Source: Mesorhizobium zhangyense (GTDB lineage Bacteria; Pseudomonadota; Alphaproteobacteria; Rhizobiales; Rhizobiaceae). Taken from it: a stretch of DNA of 52,280 nucleotides. Numbering within the stretch: the stretch's first letter is position 1; each line of letters starts with the position of its first letter. Location: NCBI RefSeq assembly GCF_011045115.1, contig NZ_JAAKZG010000023.1, forward strand, positions 1-52,280. Direction: 5' to 3'. The notes below the pieces were generated by a model. That model saw nothing but the letters and a program-made list of their open reading frames with translations, did not search any database and was not told the DNA's origin. Shown here one piece after another: positions 23,748 through 32,220 of the stretch. The position numbers were made by a program, and so were the translations under genes.

Positions 23748-23961
23748 CCTGCTCGACGGCCAGACGAGGGCAGGGGTGACCTTGCCGGAATGGCCTGCCG
23801 AATGCCGCAAGAAGGAAATCCACGCCGCATTGAAGAAGGGCGAGGATATCCGGGTCATTCTGAAGCGCGAGCGCTTGGCGCTCGAAAAGCAAAACAAACG
23901 CACGGATACCTGCGCCGCATATTATGACGAGCTGCGCCGACTGATGGGTGCGGGGAAATGA
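23665..23961 (+). CDS. outer-membrane spanin lipoprotein (Rz1-like)
   Basis: Predicted protein of 98 residues beginning inside the Rz-like gene in another frame (overlap 83 bases). The start is set at ATG 23665. It has a signal peptide (Lys-Arg-Asn then Leu-Ala-Ala-Leu-Met-Ile-Pro) ending in the lipobox Leu-Thr-Gly-Cys at residues 19-22. The mature part is charged and contains Leu-Pro-Glu-Trp-Pro-Ala-Glu-Cys, as in many rhizobial o-spanins. It would pair with the i-spanin. The stop overlaps the next start. Confidence 0.85.
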   Translation: MKRNSLTLAALAALMIPILTGCVTTKASLLDGQTRAGVTLPEWPAECRKKEIHAALKKGEDIRVILKRERLALEKQNKRTDTCAAYYDELRRLMGAGK

Positions 23962-24299
23962 GCGCGGAGCAGCTAATGGCTGCGATCGGCTTCTTTCTTC
24001 TGGTCTCCGGGGCGCTTTGGGGGATTTGGTGGCGGATTGAGGGCAAGGTCGACGCCGCAAAGAAGGCCGCGACCGACACCGCGTCGTCAGCATCGGCCCT
24101 TGCATCTCTTGCTCGAGAAGAGCTGGCCGATCATCGCCTGATGTGCGCACAGACATACATTACGAAAGAAGGACTTCGCGACGTTAAGGATGAGATCATG
24201 GACGCCCTCCATGGCGTCAAAGGATCTATCGACCACCTTGGCGGCCGAATTGACAGCATGTACAGTGGGACGCCTGCGCGCCCCAAGCGGCCGGCTTAG
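23958..24299 (+). CDS. small membrane protein of the lysis module, possibly a second holin or membrane effector
   Basis: Predicted protein of 113 residues. The N-terminal membrane helix (about residues 7-26, Ile-Gly-Phe-Phe-Leu-Leu-Val-Ser-Gly-Ala-Leu-Trp) is followed by an Ala/Ser-rich helical region and a central Lys-Asp-Glu-Ile-Met-Asp-Ala-Leu coiled coil. This arrangement resembles the haemolysin XhlA-type membrane proteins next to phage endolysins. ATGA overlap with the spanin gene; the last gene before a strong terminator. Confidence 0.65.
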   Translation: MSAEQLMAAIGFFLLVSGALWGIWWRIEGKVDAAKKAATDTASSASALASLAREELADHRLMCAQTYITKEGLRDVKDEIMDALHGVKGSIDHLGGRIDSMYSGTPARPKRPA

Positions 24300-24350
24300 C
24301 AGAAAAGCATAAACCTACCTAAACTCCATATTACCATCCATTACCACCCA

Positions 24351-24387
24351 AAGCCCCGCTTGCCCTAACCGATGAGCGGGGCTTTTT
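24351..24387 (+). terminator. rho-independent terminator of the lysis operon
   Basis: A perfect 10-bp stem (24351-24360 with 24375-24384) around a 14-base loop is followed by TTTTT. It lies 51 bases after the last lysis gene and closes the phage late operon. Confidence 0.88.
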
Positions 24388-24704
24388 CGTTTCTGCAGCG
24401 GTTGTTTCCTTTTCGAACATTTTCCGTCAAGCTATGCCTGCGAGGGGCTGTTGCAGTCATTGTGGGGGAGCAATTGCAACGGCGATATGTGAGAGTGAAT
24501 GACCCAAAAAGCTCGTTCTTGCGTGGTGTCTGTAAGACATTGCGACGCGAATTTAGTTATCCGGCCGGTAGCGACCAGGCGATGGAAATAGCCAACGATA
24601 TCCTTGCGCTATTTGAATCTGGCCTAACGGATGAAGGTTCTTTGTTAGACGCCTATCGCAAAAGCAAAGCGAAACATCGCCCCTCATTGGGAAGTACACC
24701 ATAG
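24372..24704 (+). CDS. unknown protein, start uncertain
   Basis: The open frame begins with an ATG inside the terminator hairpin, so the true start is probably further in, for example GTG 24462. The C-terminal part has Lys-Thr-Leu-Arg-Arg-Glu-Phe and Ile-Leu-Ala-Leu-Phe-Glu-Ser-Gly-Leu-Thr-Asp-Glu-Gly and looks like a real soluble protein. A second terminator follows 36 bases after its stop, consistent with a short independent transcript. No family is recognised. Confidence 0.45.
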   Translation: MSGAFSFLQRLFPFRTFSVKLCLRGAVAVIVGEQLQRRYVRVNDPKSSFLRGVCKTLRREFSYPAGSDQAMEIANDILALFESGLTDEGSLLDAYRKSKAKHRPSLGSTP

Positions 24705-24739
24705 TTCGAAATGGCTATTTTCGCTTTTTAGGCTCTATC

Positions 24740-24774
24740 GCCCGCGTGTTCCTTATGGAGGCGCGGGCTTTTTT
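24740..24774 (+). terminator. rho-independent terminator
   Basis: GCCCGCG (24740-24746) pairs with CGCGGGC (24762-24768), followed by TTTTTT. It terminates the short gene upstream and separates it from the nuclease-like gene. Confidence 0.8.
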
Positions 24775-24873
24775 GCGTTCTAGCCGCGTCGACAATCTTT
24801 GACTGCTGTGTTTTGTAATACAATTCGACCGGCGGTTGGACTGCTCGACAAGTCGAGACGCGTGGGGGCAACA

Positions 24874-25329
24874 GTGAGCAATAACAAGCAGATCACGGGG
24901 AATATTGGCCTCTACCACGTGGCGCGGGAACTGTCGCGCGAGGGCTGGAATGTCATGCCCACCATGCGGAATGCAAAGGGTGCTGATATGTTAGCGGTGT
25001 CGGAAGATGAGCGTACGGTGCATCCGATTCAGGTCAAAGCCCATTCTGCGAAACCTCAGGATGTTTTGCTCGGCCTACACCCCGATCGGTATGTTACTCC
25101 ATGGTGGGTCTTTGTCGCATTTGCGAGAAGCGCCGAACCTGTGTGCTACGTCATACACCTTAGCGAAATTCTATCCCTCAAGACCCGTGATCCGGGTACA
25201 CGATCGGCCAAAGCCGAGCACGAGCGGCTTTTCTGGTTTCATCGTCGTTATTACACTCCCGGATCAAGCGAGGAACTGGTTGAGACGCGTAATGCCTGGC
25301 ACAGGCTTGGGTTAGCCCGAATTACGTGA
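24874..25329 (+). CDS. PD-(D/E)XK nuclease-like protein
   Basis: Predicted protein of 151 residues with a GTG start at 24874 behind GGGGG; the longer upstream frame has no ribosome-binding site. It begins with Asn-Lys-Gln-Ile-Thr-Gly-Asn-Ile-Gly and a helix (His-Val-Ala-Arg-Glu-Leu). Then follow Gly-Ala-Asp-Met-Leu-Ala-Val and, about 20 residues later, Ile-Gln-Val-Lys-Ala. The Asp and the Gln-x-Lys fit the catalytic core of the PD-(D/E)XK superfamily in the small group related to intron-associated endonucleases and resolvase-like nucleases. It is a single gene with its own terminators at the prophage edge. Target and role are unknown; a defence or recombination role is possible. Confidence 0.6.
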   Translation: MSNNKQITGNIGLYHVARELSREGWNVMPTMRNAKGADMLAVSEDERTVHPIQVKAHSAKPQDVLLGLHPDRYVTPWWVFVAFARSAEPVCYVIHLSEILSLKTRDPGTRSAKAEHERLFWFHRRYYTPGSSEELVETRNAWHRLGLARIT

Positions 25330-25333
25330 CCCT

Positions 25334-25365
25334 GCCGCTGCAAAAAGCGGCGGCGGGGCCTTTTT
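25334..25365 (+). terminator. terminator between the convergent nuclease and RTX genes
   Basis: GCCGCT (25334-25339) pairs with AGCGGC (25346-25351), followed by a GC-rich spacer and TTTTT at 25361-25365. It lies between two genes that point towards each other. Confidence 0.5.
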
Positions 25366-25376
25366 GAGCTTCAGAC

Positions 25377-28300
25377 TCAGACAACAAAGAACTCTCCTGC
25401 CGTCATTGCGAGTCCGGTCGACAGTATTGCGAATTGGACGGCAGCCATTGCGCCATTACCATCTTCGTCAAACAACAACGAGCCGGTTGTGCTGTCATAG
25501 ATAATCCTGTCAGAGGCATCCGCTGCGGTTGAACCCATGCGAAATGCCGCGGACGACAAAGCGCCTGCGGTGAGACCGGTAAATATCTCGCTCCCCAAAC
25601 GAATTGAGTCATCGGCAACCGAATAGTCGGATATCCGATCGACGTTGCCGGTCCCAAGGGTGGTGTTGAATGCAAACGTATCGCTGCCGGCGCCGCCCCT
25701 AATATTGTCGTTGCCGCCGCTGCCGCTCAGGTAGTTGTTTCCGGCGTTGCCAACGAGGGTGTTGTGAAGGCTGTTGCCTGCACCGGCCAGGTCGTCTGTT
25801 CCTTGCAATTCGAGTGTTTCGATATTCGCATTCAAGGACCAGCTTATGTAGCTGCGAACGCTATCCGCTCCCTCAGTTTCCAGCTCGATGGTCTGGTCGC
25901 CTGTTGACGAAACGATATAGATATCGTTGCCGGTTCCGCCGCTCATCGCGTCGTCACCCAGTCCACCATTGAGTAGATTGTCTTCAGAATTGCCGACCAA
26001 CGTATTGTTCAGGGTGTTACCGGTTCCATTGAGCGCGGTGCCAATCAATTCCAGCCGCTCGATGTTATCAGCCAAGGTCCATGTGATGTAAGAGCGTACG
26101 GTATCGGTGCCGTTATCGACGGACTCGAAAGTTTCATCGCTAGAAGAACTGACAATAAAGATGTCGTTGCCCGCGCCGCCGAATGCCTGATCTATACCGG
26201 CCTCTCCGTTGAGTGTGTCGTTTCCATCGCCACCCGACAGCGTGTCAGCCCCTGAGCCGCCATTGATCTCATCATTGCCGCCGCCACCGCTTAGCGAATT
26301 GTCACCGGCATTGCCGGAGAGGATATTGCTGAGCTCGTTGCCGCCTCCTGAAAGATTGCTCGCTCCCAAAAGTTCGAGTTGCTCGATATTATCGCCAATC
26401 GTCCAGCTCAAATAGGAACGAACGGTGTCAGTGCCTTCGCCAGGATCCTCAATTGTTCGGTCTCCGACAGCATCGACAACATAGGTGTCGTTGCCGACAC
26501 GGCCATCCATGTAATCCTTGCCCGTGCCACCATTGAGAGTGTTGTTGCCAGAATTTCCGACCAGGGTGTTATCGAGGCCGTTGCCAATTCCTGAGAAATT
26601 ACCCGTACCTTGAAGCTCCAGCCTCTCGACATTGTCGCTAAGCGTCCAGTTCACGCTTGCGCGGGCAATGTCGGCTCCACCATTGGCAGATTCGATTGCA
26701 CGGTCACCGGCAGAGGCAACGTAGTAGATATCATCTCCCGCACCACCGACCATGGAGTCGTCGCCGGCACCACCGTCCAATGTCTCATTGCCGGAAAGGC
26801 CGAACACAACGTCTGCCTTCGATGAGCCATTGACGGAACGGCCTAAAGCGGCCGCGACAAAAAACGGCAGCGGTCCGATCCCCTGCACCGAGATGTTTTC
26901 AACTCGAGCAGCCGCCACCGTTTGTTGCGCAATGCGGATTACGTCCCCGGAGGTACCGTTGGTAATTTGTAAGGTTTCTCCCGACCAGGACGCCGTGAGG
27001 CTGCTGAGGGAGATGCCGCCTTCGAGAACCAGGGTGTCTGAACCGCCGTTTGTTAGCTTGAAGAGAGCATTGGCCGCAGTGCTCCACATAAAGCCGCTGA
27101 CCCAGGTGTTTACTATCCCGCCGGCTTTAACGCCCAATGCATTTGCTGTACTGATATCTCCCGAGGCTGTCGTCGAAGCAGAGACAAAATCCTGTACGCT
27201 GTCGGGACCATGCCCGGTTCCGAATACGTATTGGTCATTACCTTCTCCGCCGATCAGGGTGTCATTGCCATCTTCGCCGCGAAGGCTGTCGTTTCCGGCA
27301 CTGCCACGCAGGGCGTCGTCACCTTTGCCGCCATAGAGATAGTCATGCCCTGCACCGCCGTTGATGTTGTCGTCGCCGCCAAGACCGAACAGGACGTCAT
27401 TTTCCGACTGGCCGTCGTCGGTCTTGGTATCTCGTCCTATCATGACGTCGGCGAATTCAGTCGCCTCGAACGCCTCGATGCCAATTCCGCCATCATCGTC
27501 GACAACGGCAGTGCTGTCGCTCCAGTTCTGCAGATTGATGGTGATGCCAGAGGTGTGAGTGCGATAGCTCATCACATCGAAGCCAAACGAACCGTAGGCG
27601 GTATCCGAGCCGGCGCCTACGACGAGAATATCGTTACCGCCATGCCCCCAAAGTTCGTTGTTGCCGGAATTGCCATACAAGGTATCACCGAACGCAGATC
27701 CTTCGAGCCCTCTGATGTTTATGTATGTGTCTCCGGCAGCGTCACCAGTGTTGATCGACGGATTGGCCAGGGAAGCGATGACTGCTTCGCTGGCCCTGAA
27801 ATACGATGCGAAATCGTAGATATTTGTCGATGAGTTTGTACCGCCGTTGAGCACGTCGGCGCCTGCGCCACCCTCAAGTGTGTTTCGGTACTCGTTGCCC
27901 GTCAGTTGATCATTGAAGGCCGATCCGACAAGATTGAGGATGCCGTTGAGTTGGTCGCCGGCTGCGTGCCCGCCTGATGCAGCGCCGGTTGCCAGATTTA
28001 TTGTCACGGCAGCGTTGGACTTGGCATATCCGGCCGTATCCCAATCCAGCGGATCTGGCCCGCCGTTGAGAACATCGGCACCCGCACCACCATCGAGATA
28101 ATCCAGGTCAAAGCCACCGTTCAGCGTGTCGTTACCTGCGCCGCCCATCAAAACGTCGGCTTCAGTGCCACCGGTGAGTATGTCGTCTCCACCGCCGCCG
28201 CTGATCCAATCCCAGCCTTCACCACCGTCCAGGCGATCGTTGCCGTTCGCACCGATAACGATGTCGTCGCTGCTGATCACCTCCGCGTCATTGACGCCGA

Positions 28301-31133
28301 TGACGCGGACACCGGAATCAGAAAAAACATAGTTCCTGTCGTCCGTGGCAAACCAAACATCCCGCCCAGTCGTTTCCCCGATAACGTTGACGAAGCCGTC
28401 GGTTCTGACCTGCACGCCAGTGACGTTATGATAGCCCACTCCAGACATGGAGTTGGAGAACGTTAGTCGCAGTGTCTGGTAGCCATTTTGGCTGATTACC
28501 TCGACATCATTGGCAAATACATCGACGATGCCGGGGACGTCAAAATCAGCTGCGACCTTGATGTCTACAGTAACCTGACCTGCCGCATTTCGGGTAAGTG
28601 TGACGTCGTCAGGTGTGACGCTGACACCGGCATGGGCGAGTGATGCCATGAACCCGCCCAGACCACCGTGAAAATCTGCCACGTTCGTCTGCGCGAGCTT
28701 TAGATCGTTGGCCTGTGCAAGTGAAACCGCCCATGCCGCGGCAAAAATGGAATCGGGGTTCGAAGCGATCAGTGCATTAACGACCGCCCGATCATTCAGA
28801 TACTTACCGTATTGCTCGGCAACGGACATGTCACCCGACAGCGTTGGCGTATCGACCGCGGTTGAATTGGCTGCCGCGCGCTTGAGAAGCAGGTCACCAC
28901 CAATGACCTGCGAATCCTGAATGAACCCCGCAATCGCGCCGTCGACCATCTGTTCGGCGCTGCCGACCTCGCGGCCATTGACGAAGTAGTCCATATCAGA
29001 ACCGTCGAGCGTGATCTTCATTCGCTGAAGAACTCGAACGAGCTCACCTTGCATCATCCCATAATTGTCGATCAGCTCCTGGGATATCTGCAAGCCATCG
29101 ACATAGGCGTTGGCTACATCAAAGCCGCCCACGGTGCGCACGTATTCTAGGCTGATCTTGTGAACAGCCTCGGCCCATGCAGTCGTCGCGTCGTGCGGGA
29201 AACCGTCAACTGATTCCCATTGCGCGGCCAGATTAAGCAGACCGCCTCGATCCGCAGACAAGCCGGTGAGCATGAAAAGATCAATGGTGGCCTGGGGATC
29301 CGGTTCATCACCAAAAAGATCGCCCAAAAACGTTCCGATCAAGGTGCCGAAAAAGCCGCCGATTCCTGGTAGAAGGAAGTTCCCTAGGAAACCCAATGAG
29401 CTTCCAACCGTCCCCAGGAAAGACGAGCCGAGCGCTGAACCCGCGATCGATCCCAGTGAGCCGCCAATCTGACCTTCGATGGTTTCGGCCGGAAGGATTT
29501 CACGAGCAAGGGCCGACCCAAAGAAAGTACCAACTGCCCCGGGAAGGACACCAAATGCCTCGGTGAAATCAGCGCCTTCCAACAGTGCATGACCAGCCTG
29601 CCAGTTGGTCATGGCGGTGTTCAACAGGCTACCGGCATAGGCTCCCGTACTGACGTTGAACAATTGAGCGCCAAATCCCTCCAGCCCCATGGATTCGCCC
29701 AGCTCAGCGAGGAGGAAGGATGAAACAGTTCCGCTGGCGGCAGTTGCCAGATCGACTGTCACATCCTCGAGCTGTCGGATCGCAACCCCTAGCGAAGAAC
29801 CAAAATTGAGTTGATCTCCTGAAAACACATGGAACCCAGTATCCATGATTACTTCGGCAAGGTTGCGAGCAACGAGACCCAGCGCTGTTCCGGCCGCCAG
29901 TTGCGTGAACTGGCTCTCGCCTTCCGTCAGCATCATCCCAAGCTGTGTGCCGAACGCCTGACCGATAGCGCCGGCAGCGTCGATATAGGCTTGACTGTCG
30001 TTGTGCACACGCCAGCCATTCGCGATGTAGGTGTGATATTTCTCGACTTCAAAATTGTAAGTCGCCCAACCACGCTCCACATAGGGTGCACAAGCCAAAC
30101 CACCCACCGTGGCATAACGCACAACCTCGGCTTGCTCGAACATAGACGCAGTTGCTTCCGAATAGACGATGCGCTCGGCGGTTACGCGGCAAAGAGTACC
30201 GTTTTCCAGAACGATCATGCCGCCACGGTTGACCAGTTGCTCTATTGGTTCAAATGCGCCGAACTCATTTAGAAAGGCATGACCAGGCGTAGCATAAGTA
30301 ACGGAAGCAGTGTCCGCGGTCTGTCGTGTGGAACTTTGTTGCTCGGCAGTTTCCTCTGACAGGGTGCTTAACTTCAGCCATTCCGTTGTGACATTCTTGA
30401 ATACCCTTACAACAGGTCCGTGAACGAGCGCATTCCGATTGCCAGCTGCGGATTCAAAAGCCAAGACTGTGTCGCCAATATCTATCATTTCAATAGATTT
30501 GGACTTTCCGCCCACAAGGGAAATCTCAGTGCCGGCAGGAAAGCAACGCGGGTCTGTCAATTCCTCTAAAGTAGGGCGATCTCCCGGAATCGGTCCGTCA
30601 TCCGGGAGGACGTCCCAATGTATAGGGGTCCCTTCACCTGTCGCGGTGCCAAGATTTTCAATTCGAATCCCGGTTTTTACAAATATTTCGTCGGCCGCTT
30701 GCGTCGATGGGCCGTCATAAACTGGCTCCGCTTGAAATAAGTTAAGATATATCCGACTATCATTATGCTCATCGACAATAAGAAGGCCTCGCTTAAGGGC
30801 ATCAGCAGCAAGTATAGCCAGGGCATTTTCTGGAAGATCGTAAGACTGAGCAAATTGTGATATCTTGACTCCAACTCTATTGTTAAAGGAGTCACGGACA
30901 GAATCGACAAATGTACTAGGCCCTCCAAATATGTCGCTGAACTCCCGTCCTTCACCATAAATCGTAGCGGTCAATACATCATGATTGAAAACTAATCCCG
31001 CTGACGTTAATGCGTGGGCCAGCGCGTTAAAGTCACTTTGACCATCGCCATTGAAAATAAGAAACTCCTGCTGAGCATTTTCAATAACAACGTCCCTATA
31101 GCGTATATAAGTCTCATGGACTGTTTCGCTCAC
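25377..31133 (-). CDS. giant RTX protein with internal Hint (intein-like) domain
   Basis: Predicted protein of 1918 residues with a GTG start overlapping the upstream stop. Residues 1-196 form a unique N-domain. Residues 197-378 are a Hint domain with Cys197, Thr-Pro-Gly-His at 282-285 and a His-Asn end at 377-378. A helical region of about 300 residues follows, with a Gly/Leu/Phe-rich hydrophobic stretch (Gly-Phe-Phe-Gly-Thr-Leu-Ile-Gly) suited to membrane insertion. A further helical/β linker region leads to many Gly-Gly-x-Gly-x-Asp repeats from about residue 950, and the secretion signal at the end closes with Phe-Phe-Val-Val. It is the last gene of an operon with a HlyC-like gene and a small membrane protein, the layout of RTX toxins, but no enzyme domain is recognised. 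Export is expected by a type I system not present here. Function as toxin or adhesin is inference. Confidence 0.9.
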   Translation of the reverse strand: MSETVHETYIRYRDVVIENAQQEFLIFNGDGQSDFNALAHALTSAGLVFNHDVLTATIYGEGREFSDIFGGPSTFVDSVRDSFNNRVGVKISQFAQSYDLPENALAILAADALKRGLLIVDEHNDSRIYLNLFQAEPVYDGPSTQAADEIFVKTGIRIENLGTATGEGTPIHWDVLPDDGPIPGDRPTLEELTDPRCFPAGTEISLVGGKSKSIEMIDIGDTVLAFESAAGNRNALVHGPVVRVFKNVTTEWLKLSTLSEETAEQQSSTRQTADTASVTYATPGHAFLNEFGAFEPIEQLVNRGGMIVLENGTLCRVTAERIVYSEATASMFEQAEVVRYATVGGLACAPYVERGWATYNFEVEKYHTYIANGWRVHNDSQAYIDAAGAIGQAFGTQLGMMLTEGESQFTQLAAGTALGLVARNLAEVIMDTGFHVFSGDQLNFGSSLGVAIRQLEDVTVDLATAASGTVSSFLLAELGESMGLEGFGAQLFNVSTGAYAGSLLNTAMTNWQAGHALLEGADFTEAFGVLPGAVGTFFGSALAREILPAETIEGQIGGSLGSIAGSALGSSFLGTVGSSLGFLGNFLLPGIGGFFGTLIGTFLGDLFGDEPDPQATIDLFMLTGLSADRGGLLNLAAQWESVDGFPHDATTAWAEAVHKISLEYVRTVGGFDVANAYVDGLQISQELIDNYGMMQGELVRVLQRMKITLDGSDMDYFVNGREVGSAEQMVDGAIAGFIQDSQVIGGDLLLKRAAANSTAVDTPTLSGDMSVAEQYGKYLNDRAVVNALIASNPDSIFAAAWAVSLAQANDLKLAQTNVADFHGGLGGFMASLAHAGVSVTPDDVTLTRNAAGQVTVDIKVAADFDVPGIVDVFANDVEVISQNGYQTLRLTFSNSMSGVGYHNVTGVQVRTDGFVNVIGETTGRDVWFATDDRNYVFSDSGVRVIGVNDAEVISSDDIVIGANGNDRLDGGEGWDWISGGGGDDILTGGTEADVLMGGAGNDTLNGGFDLDYLDGGAGADVLNGGPDPLDWDTAGYAKSNAAVTINLATGAASGGHAAGDQLNGILNLVGSAFNDQLTGNEYRNTLEGGAGADVLNGGTNSSTNIYDFASYFRASEAVIASLANPSINTGDAAGDTYINIRGLEGSAFGDTLYGNSGNNELWGHGGNDILVVGAGSDTAYGSFGFDVMSYRTHTSGITINLQNWSDSTAVVDDDGGIGIEAFEATEFADVMIGRDTKTDDGQSENDVLFGLGGDDNINGGAGHDYLYGGKGDDALRGSAGNDSLRGEDGNDTLIGGEGNDQYVFGTGHGPDSVQDFVSASTTASGDISTANALGVKAGGIVNTWVSGFMWSTAANALFKLTNGGSDTLVLEGGISLSSLTASWSGETLQITNGTSGDVIRIAQQTVAAARVENISVQGIGPLPFFVAAALGRSVNGSSKADVVFGLSGNETLDGGAGDDSMVGGAGDDIYYVASAGDRAIESANGGADIARASVNWTLSDNVERLELQGTGNFSGIGNGLDNTLVGNSGNNTLNGGTGKDYMDGRVGNDTYVVDAVGDRTIEDPGEGTDTVRSYLSWTIGDNIEQLELLGASNLSGGGNELSNILSGNAGDNSLSGGGGNDEINGGSGADTLSGGDGNDTLNGEAGIDQAFGGAGNDIFIVSSSSDETFESVDNGTDTVRSYITWTLADNIERLELIGTALNGTGNTLNNTLVGNSEDNLLNGGLGDDAMSGGTGNDIYIVSSTGDQTIELETEGADSVRSYISWSLNANIETLELQGTDDLAGAGNSLHNTLVGNAGNNYLSGSGGNDNIRGGAGSDTFAFNTTLGTGNVDRISDYSVADDSIRLGSEIFTGLTAGALSSAAFRMGSTAADASDRIIYDSTTGSLLFDEDGNGAMAAVQFAILSTGLAMTAGEFFVV
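30000..30545 (-). other. Hint/bacterial intein-like domain coding segment within the RTX gene
   Basis: It codes for residues 197-378 of the RTX protein. It has the N-terminal Cys nucleophile (Cys-Phe-Pro-Ala-Gly-Thr), the block-B Thr-Pro-Gly-His, and a C-terminal Val-His-Asn. The residue after Asn is Asp, not Cys, Ser or Thr, so ordinary protein splicing is unlikely. N- or C-terminal cleavage, as in type A bacterial intein-like domains, is expected instead. Confidence 0.75.
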
Positions 31134-31558
31134 TTGACGCTCTCCACGTGAACTTTATTACCCTTGCGCGTGATAATTACGCTGCTAGCTTCTTGCTTGG
31201 AGAAGCATCGTGTCTCATCCTCGCCAAAAACTGGGCCCGATTCGTCGACGGAAAACTTCCAACACTGTTCTTTCTTAGAAGCAAATGTAATGTAAAGAGT
31301 ATCAATTGGTACTTGCTCTTGTTGCCAGCAATCTGGCAAATCATGAGAAATAAGAGCTCTATTGATCAACTCTTGACTAGTCGAAAGGCACACATTGCTC
31401 CATTCAGAATCTAAATTAATCTTATCGAGATAGAGAAATTCGCCATTTTTGAGTCTCTTTGTTTCTAGATTTGGCTCGTACCGACCCAAAAAAGCAAGCA
31501 AGCCAGCCAAACCCACGCCAAACGCGAAAAGTAAAATGAGGGAGCGAGCTTTCGTCAT
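31130..31558 (-). CDS. small membrane-anchored Cys-containing protein in the RTX operon
   Basis: Predicted protein of 142 residues. The start at 31558 overlaps the upstream stop (TAATG), and the stop overlaps the RTX start, so all three genes are translationally coupled. Residues 6-27 (Leu-Ile-Leu-Leu-Phe-Ala-Phe-Gly-Val-Gly-Leu-Ala-Gly) form a membrane helix. The rest is a polar domain with four Cys (Asn-Val-Cys, Asp-Cys-Trp, Gln-Cys-Trp, Arg-Cys-Phe) that could form two disulphides in the periplasm. No family is recognised. The position between acyltransferase-like protein and RTX protein suggests a dedicated chaperone, maturation or immunity protein. Confidence 0.75.
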   Translation of the reverse strand: MTKARSLILLFAFGVGLAGLLAFLGRYEPNLETKRLKNGEFLYLDKINLDSEWSNVCLSTSQELINRALISHDLPDCWQQEQVPIDTLYITFASKKEQCWKFSVDESGPVFGEDETRCFSKQEASSVIITRKGNKVHVESVK

Positions 31559-32022
31559 TATGTTTTTGTCGAAAGATTCTGCGCAAGTTGAGTACGGTAG
31601 ATAATCATTTTCTTGTTCCCACTTCGCCAATCGCTTGGAATTAGTTTCGACTTTGACTGCGGTCTCGCATTCAATCCCGCTGCGACCATATCTGAACACA
31701 TGGCGTACAATTCAACGGCTACTGGCTGAAGAGCGAGGTTTCGGTTATCGGCGACAGAGCGAACCAGTTCGCCTTTGACCGTACGGCCGCCTGGAACGGG
31801 TGCATATTTGATATAAAACTGCTTGAGAAGGATTGGCGGCATAACGAGCCATTCCAAATCCTTTATTGACAGCTCGCGAGCTTCTTTGTCCTGGCTCATC
31901 AACCAGACAATCTCACCAAAAATCTCGGCAACTGACTTGCCTGCGACAGGATCGACTGGTTCCGAAACTTTTTCGGAACCAACTGTCGCGCGCGACTTCT
32001 TTTCGCTTTTTTTGGTTGTCAT
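31558..32022 (-). CDS. HlyC-like toxin acyltransferase homologue, catalytic residues not conserved
   Basis: Predicted protein of 154 residues. After a basic, low-complexity N-terminus of about 28 residues it shows Phe-Gly-Glu-Ile-Val-Trp-Leu-Met-Ser, then Asp-Leu-Glu-Trp-Leu-Val-Met-Pro-Pro-Ile-Leu-Leu and Gln-Phe. Further on come Pro-Val-Ala-Val-Glu-Leu-Tyr-Ala and Asp-Trp-Arg-Ser-Gly. These are the landmarks of the HlyC/RTX-activating lysine acyltransferase family. HlyC His23 and Asp92 are essential in the known enzymes. In the aligned positions this protein has Ala (within Asp-Lys-Glu-Ala-Arg) and Tyr (Met-Ile-Ile-Tyr), so it is probably a pseudoenzyme or uses another mechanism. It lies first in the operon, as hlyC does. 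Confidence 0.65.
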   Translation of the reverse strand: MTTKKSEKKSRATVGSEKVSEPVDPVAGKSVAEIFGEIVWLMSQDKEARELSIKDLEWLVMPPILLKQFYIKYAPVPGGRTVKGELVRSVADNRNLALQPVAVELYAMCSDMVAAGLNARPQSKSKLIPSDWRSGNKKMIIYRTQLAQNLSTKT

Positions 32023-32220
32023 CTATTCACCCAAACCCTGCCTGCAGCCATAAGCGCGGCTTTAAGGTATTGCAATATTGGGGTCTGGGTCCTGCCTCTA
32101 TTATGTTGATCTGTTGCTTCGAATCCATAAGTTTGATTTCACTAATATAGTCACACGCTACTTTGCTCCCCCGAGCGATCTGTGCAATCAATTCGAGGGA
32201 TCGCACTTGGGGGATTGGCG

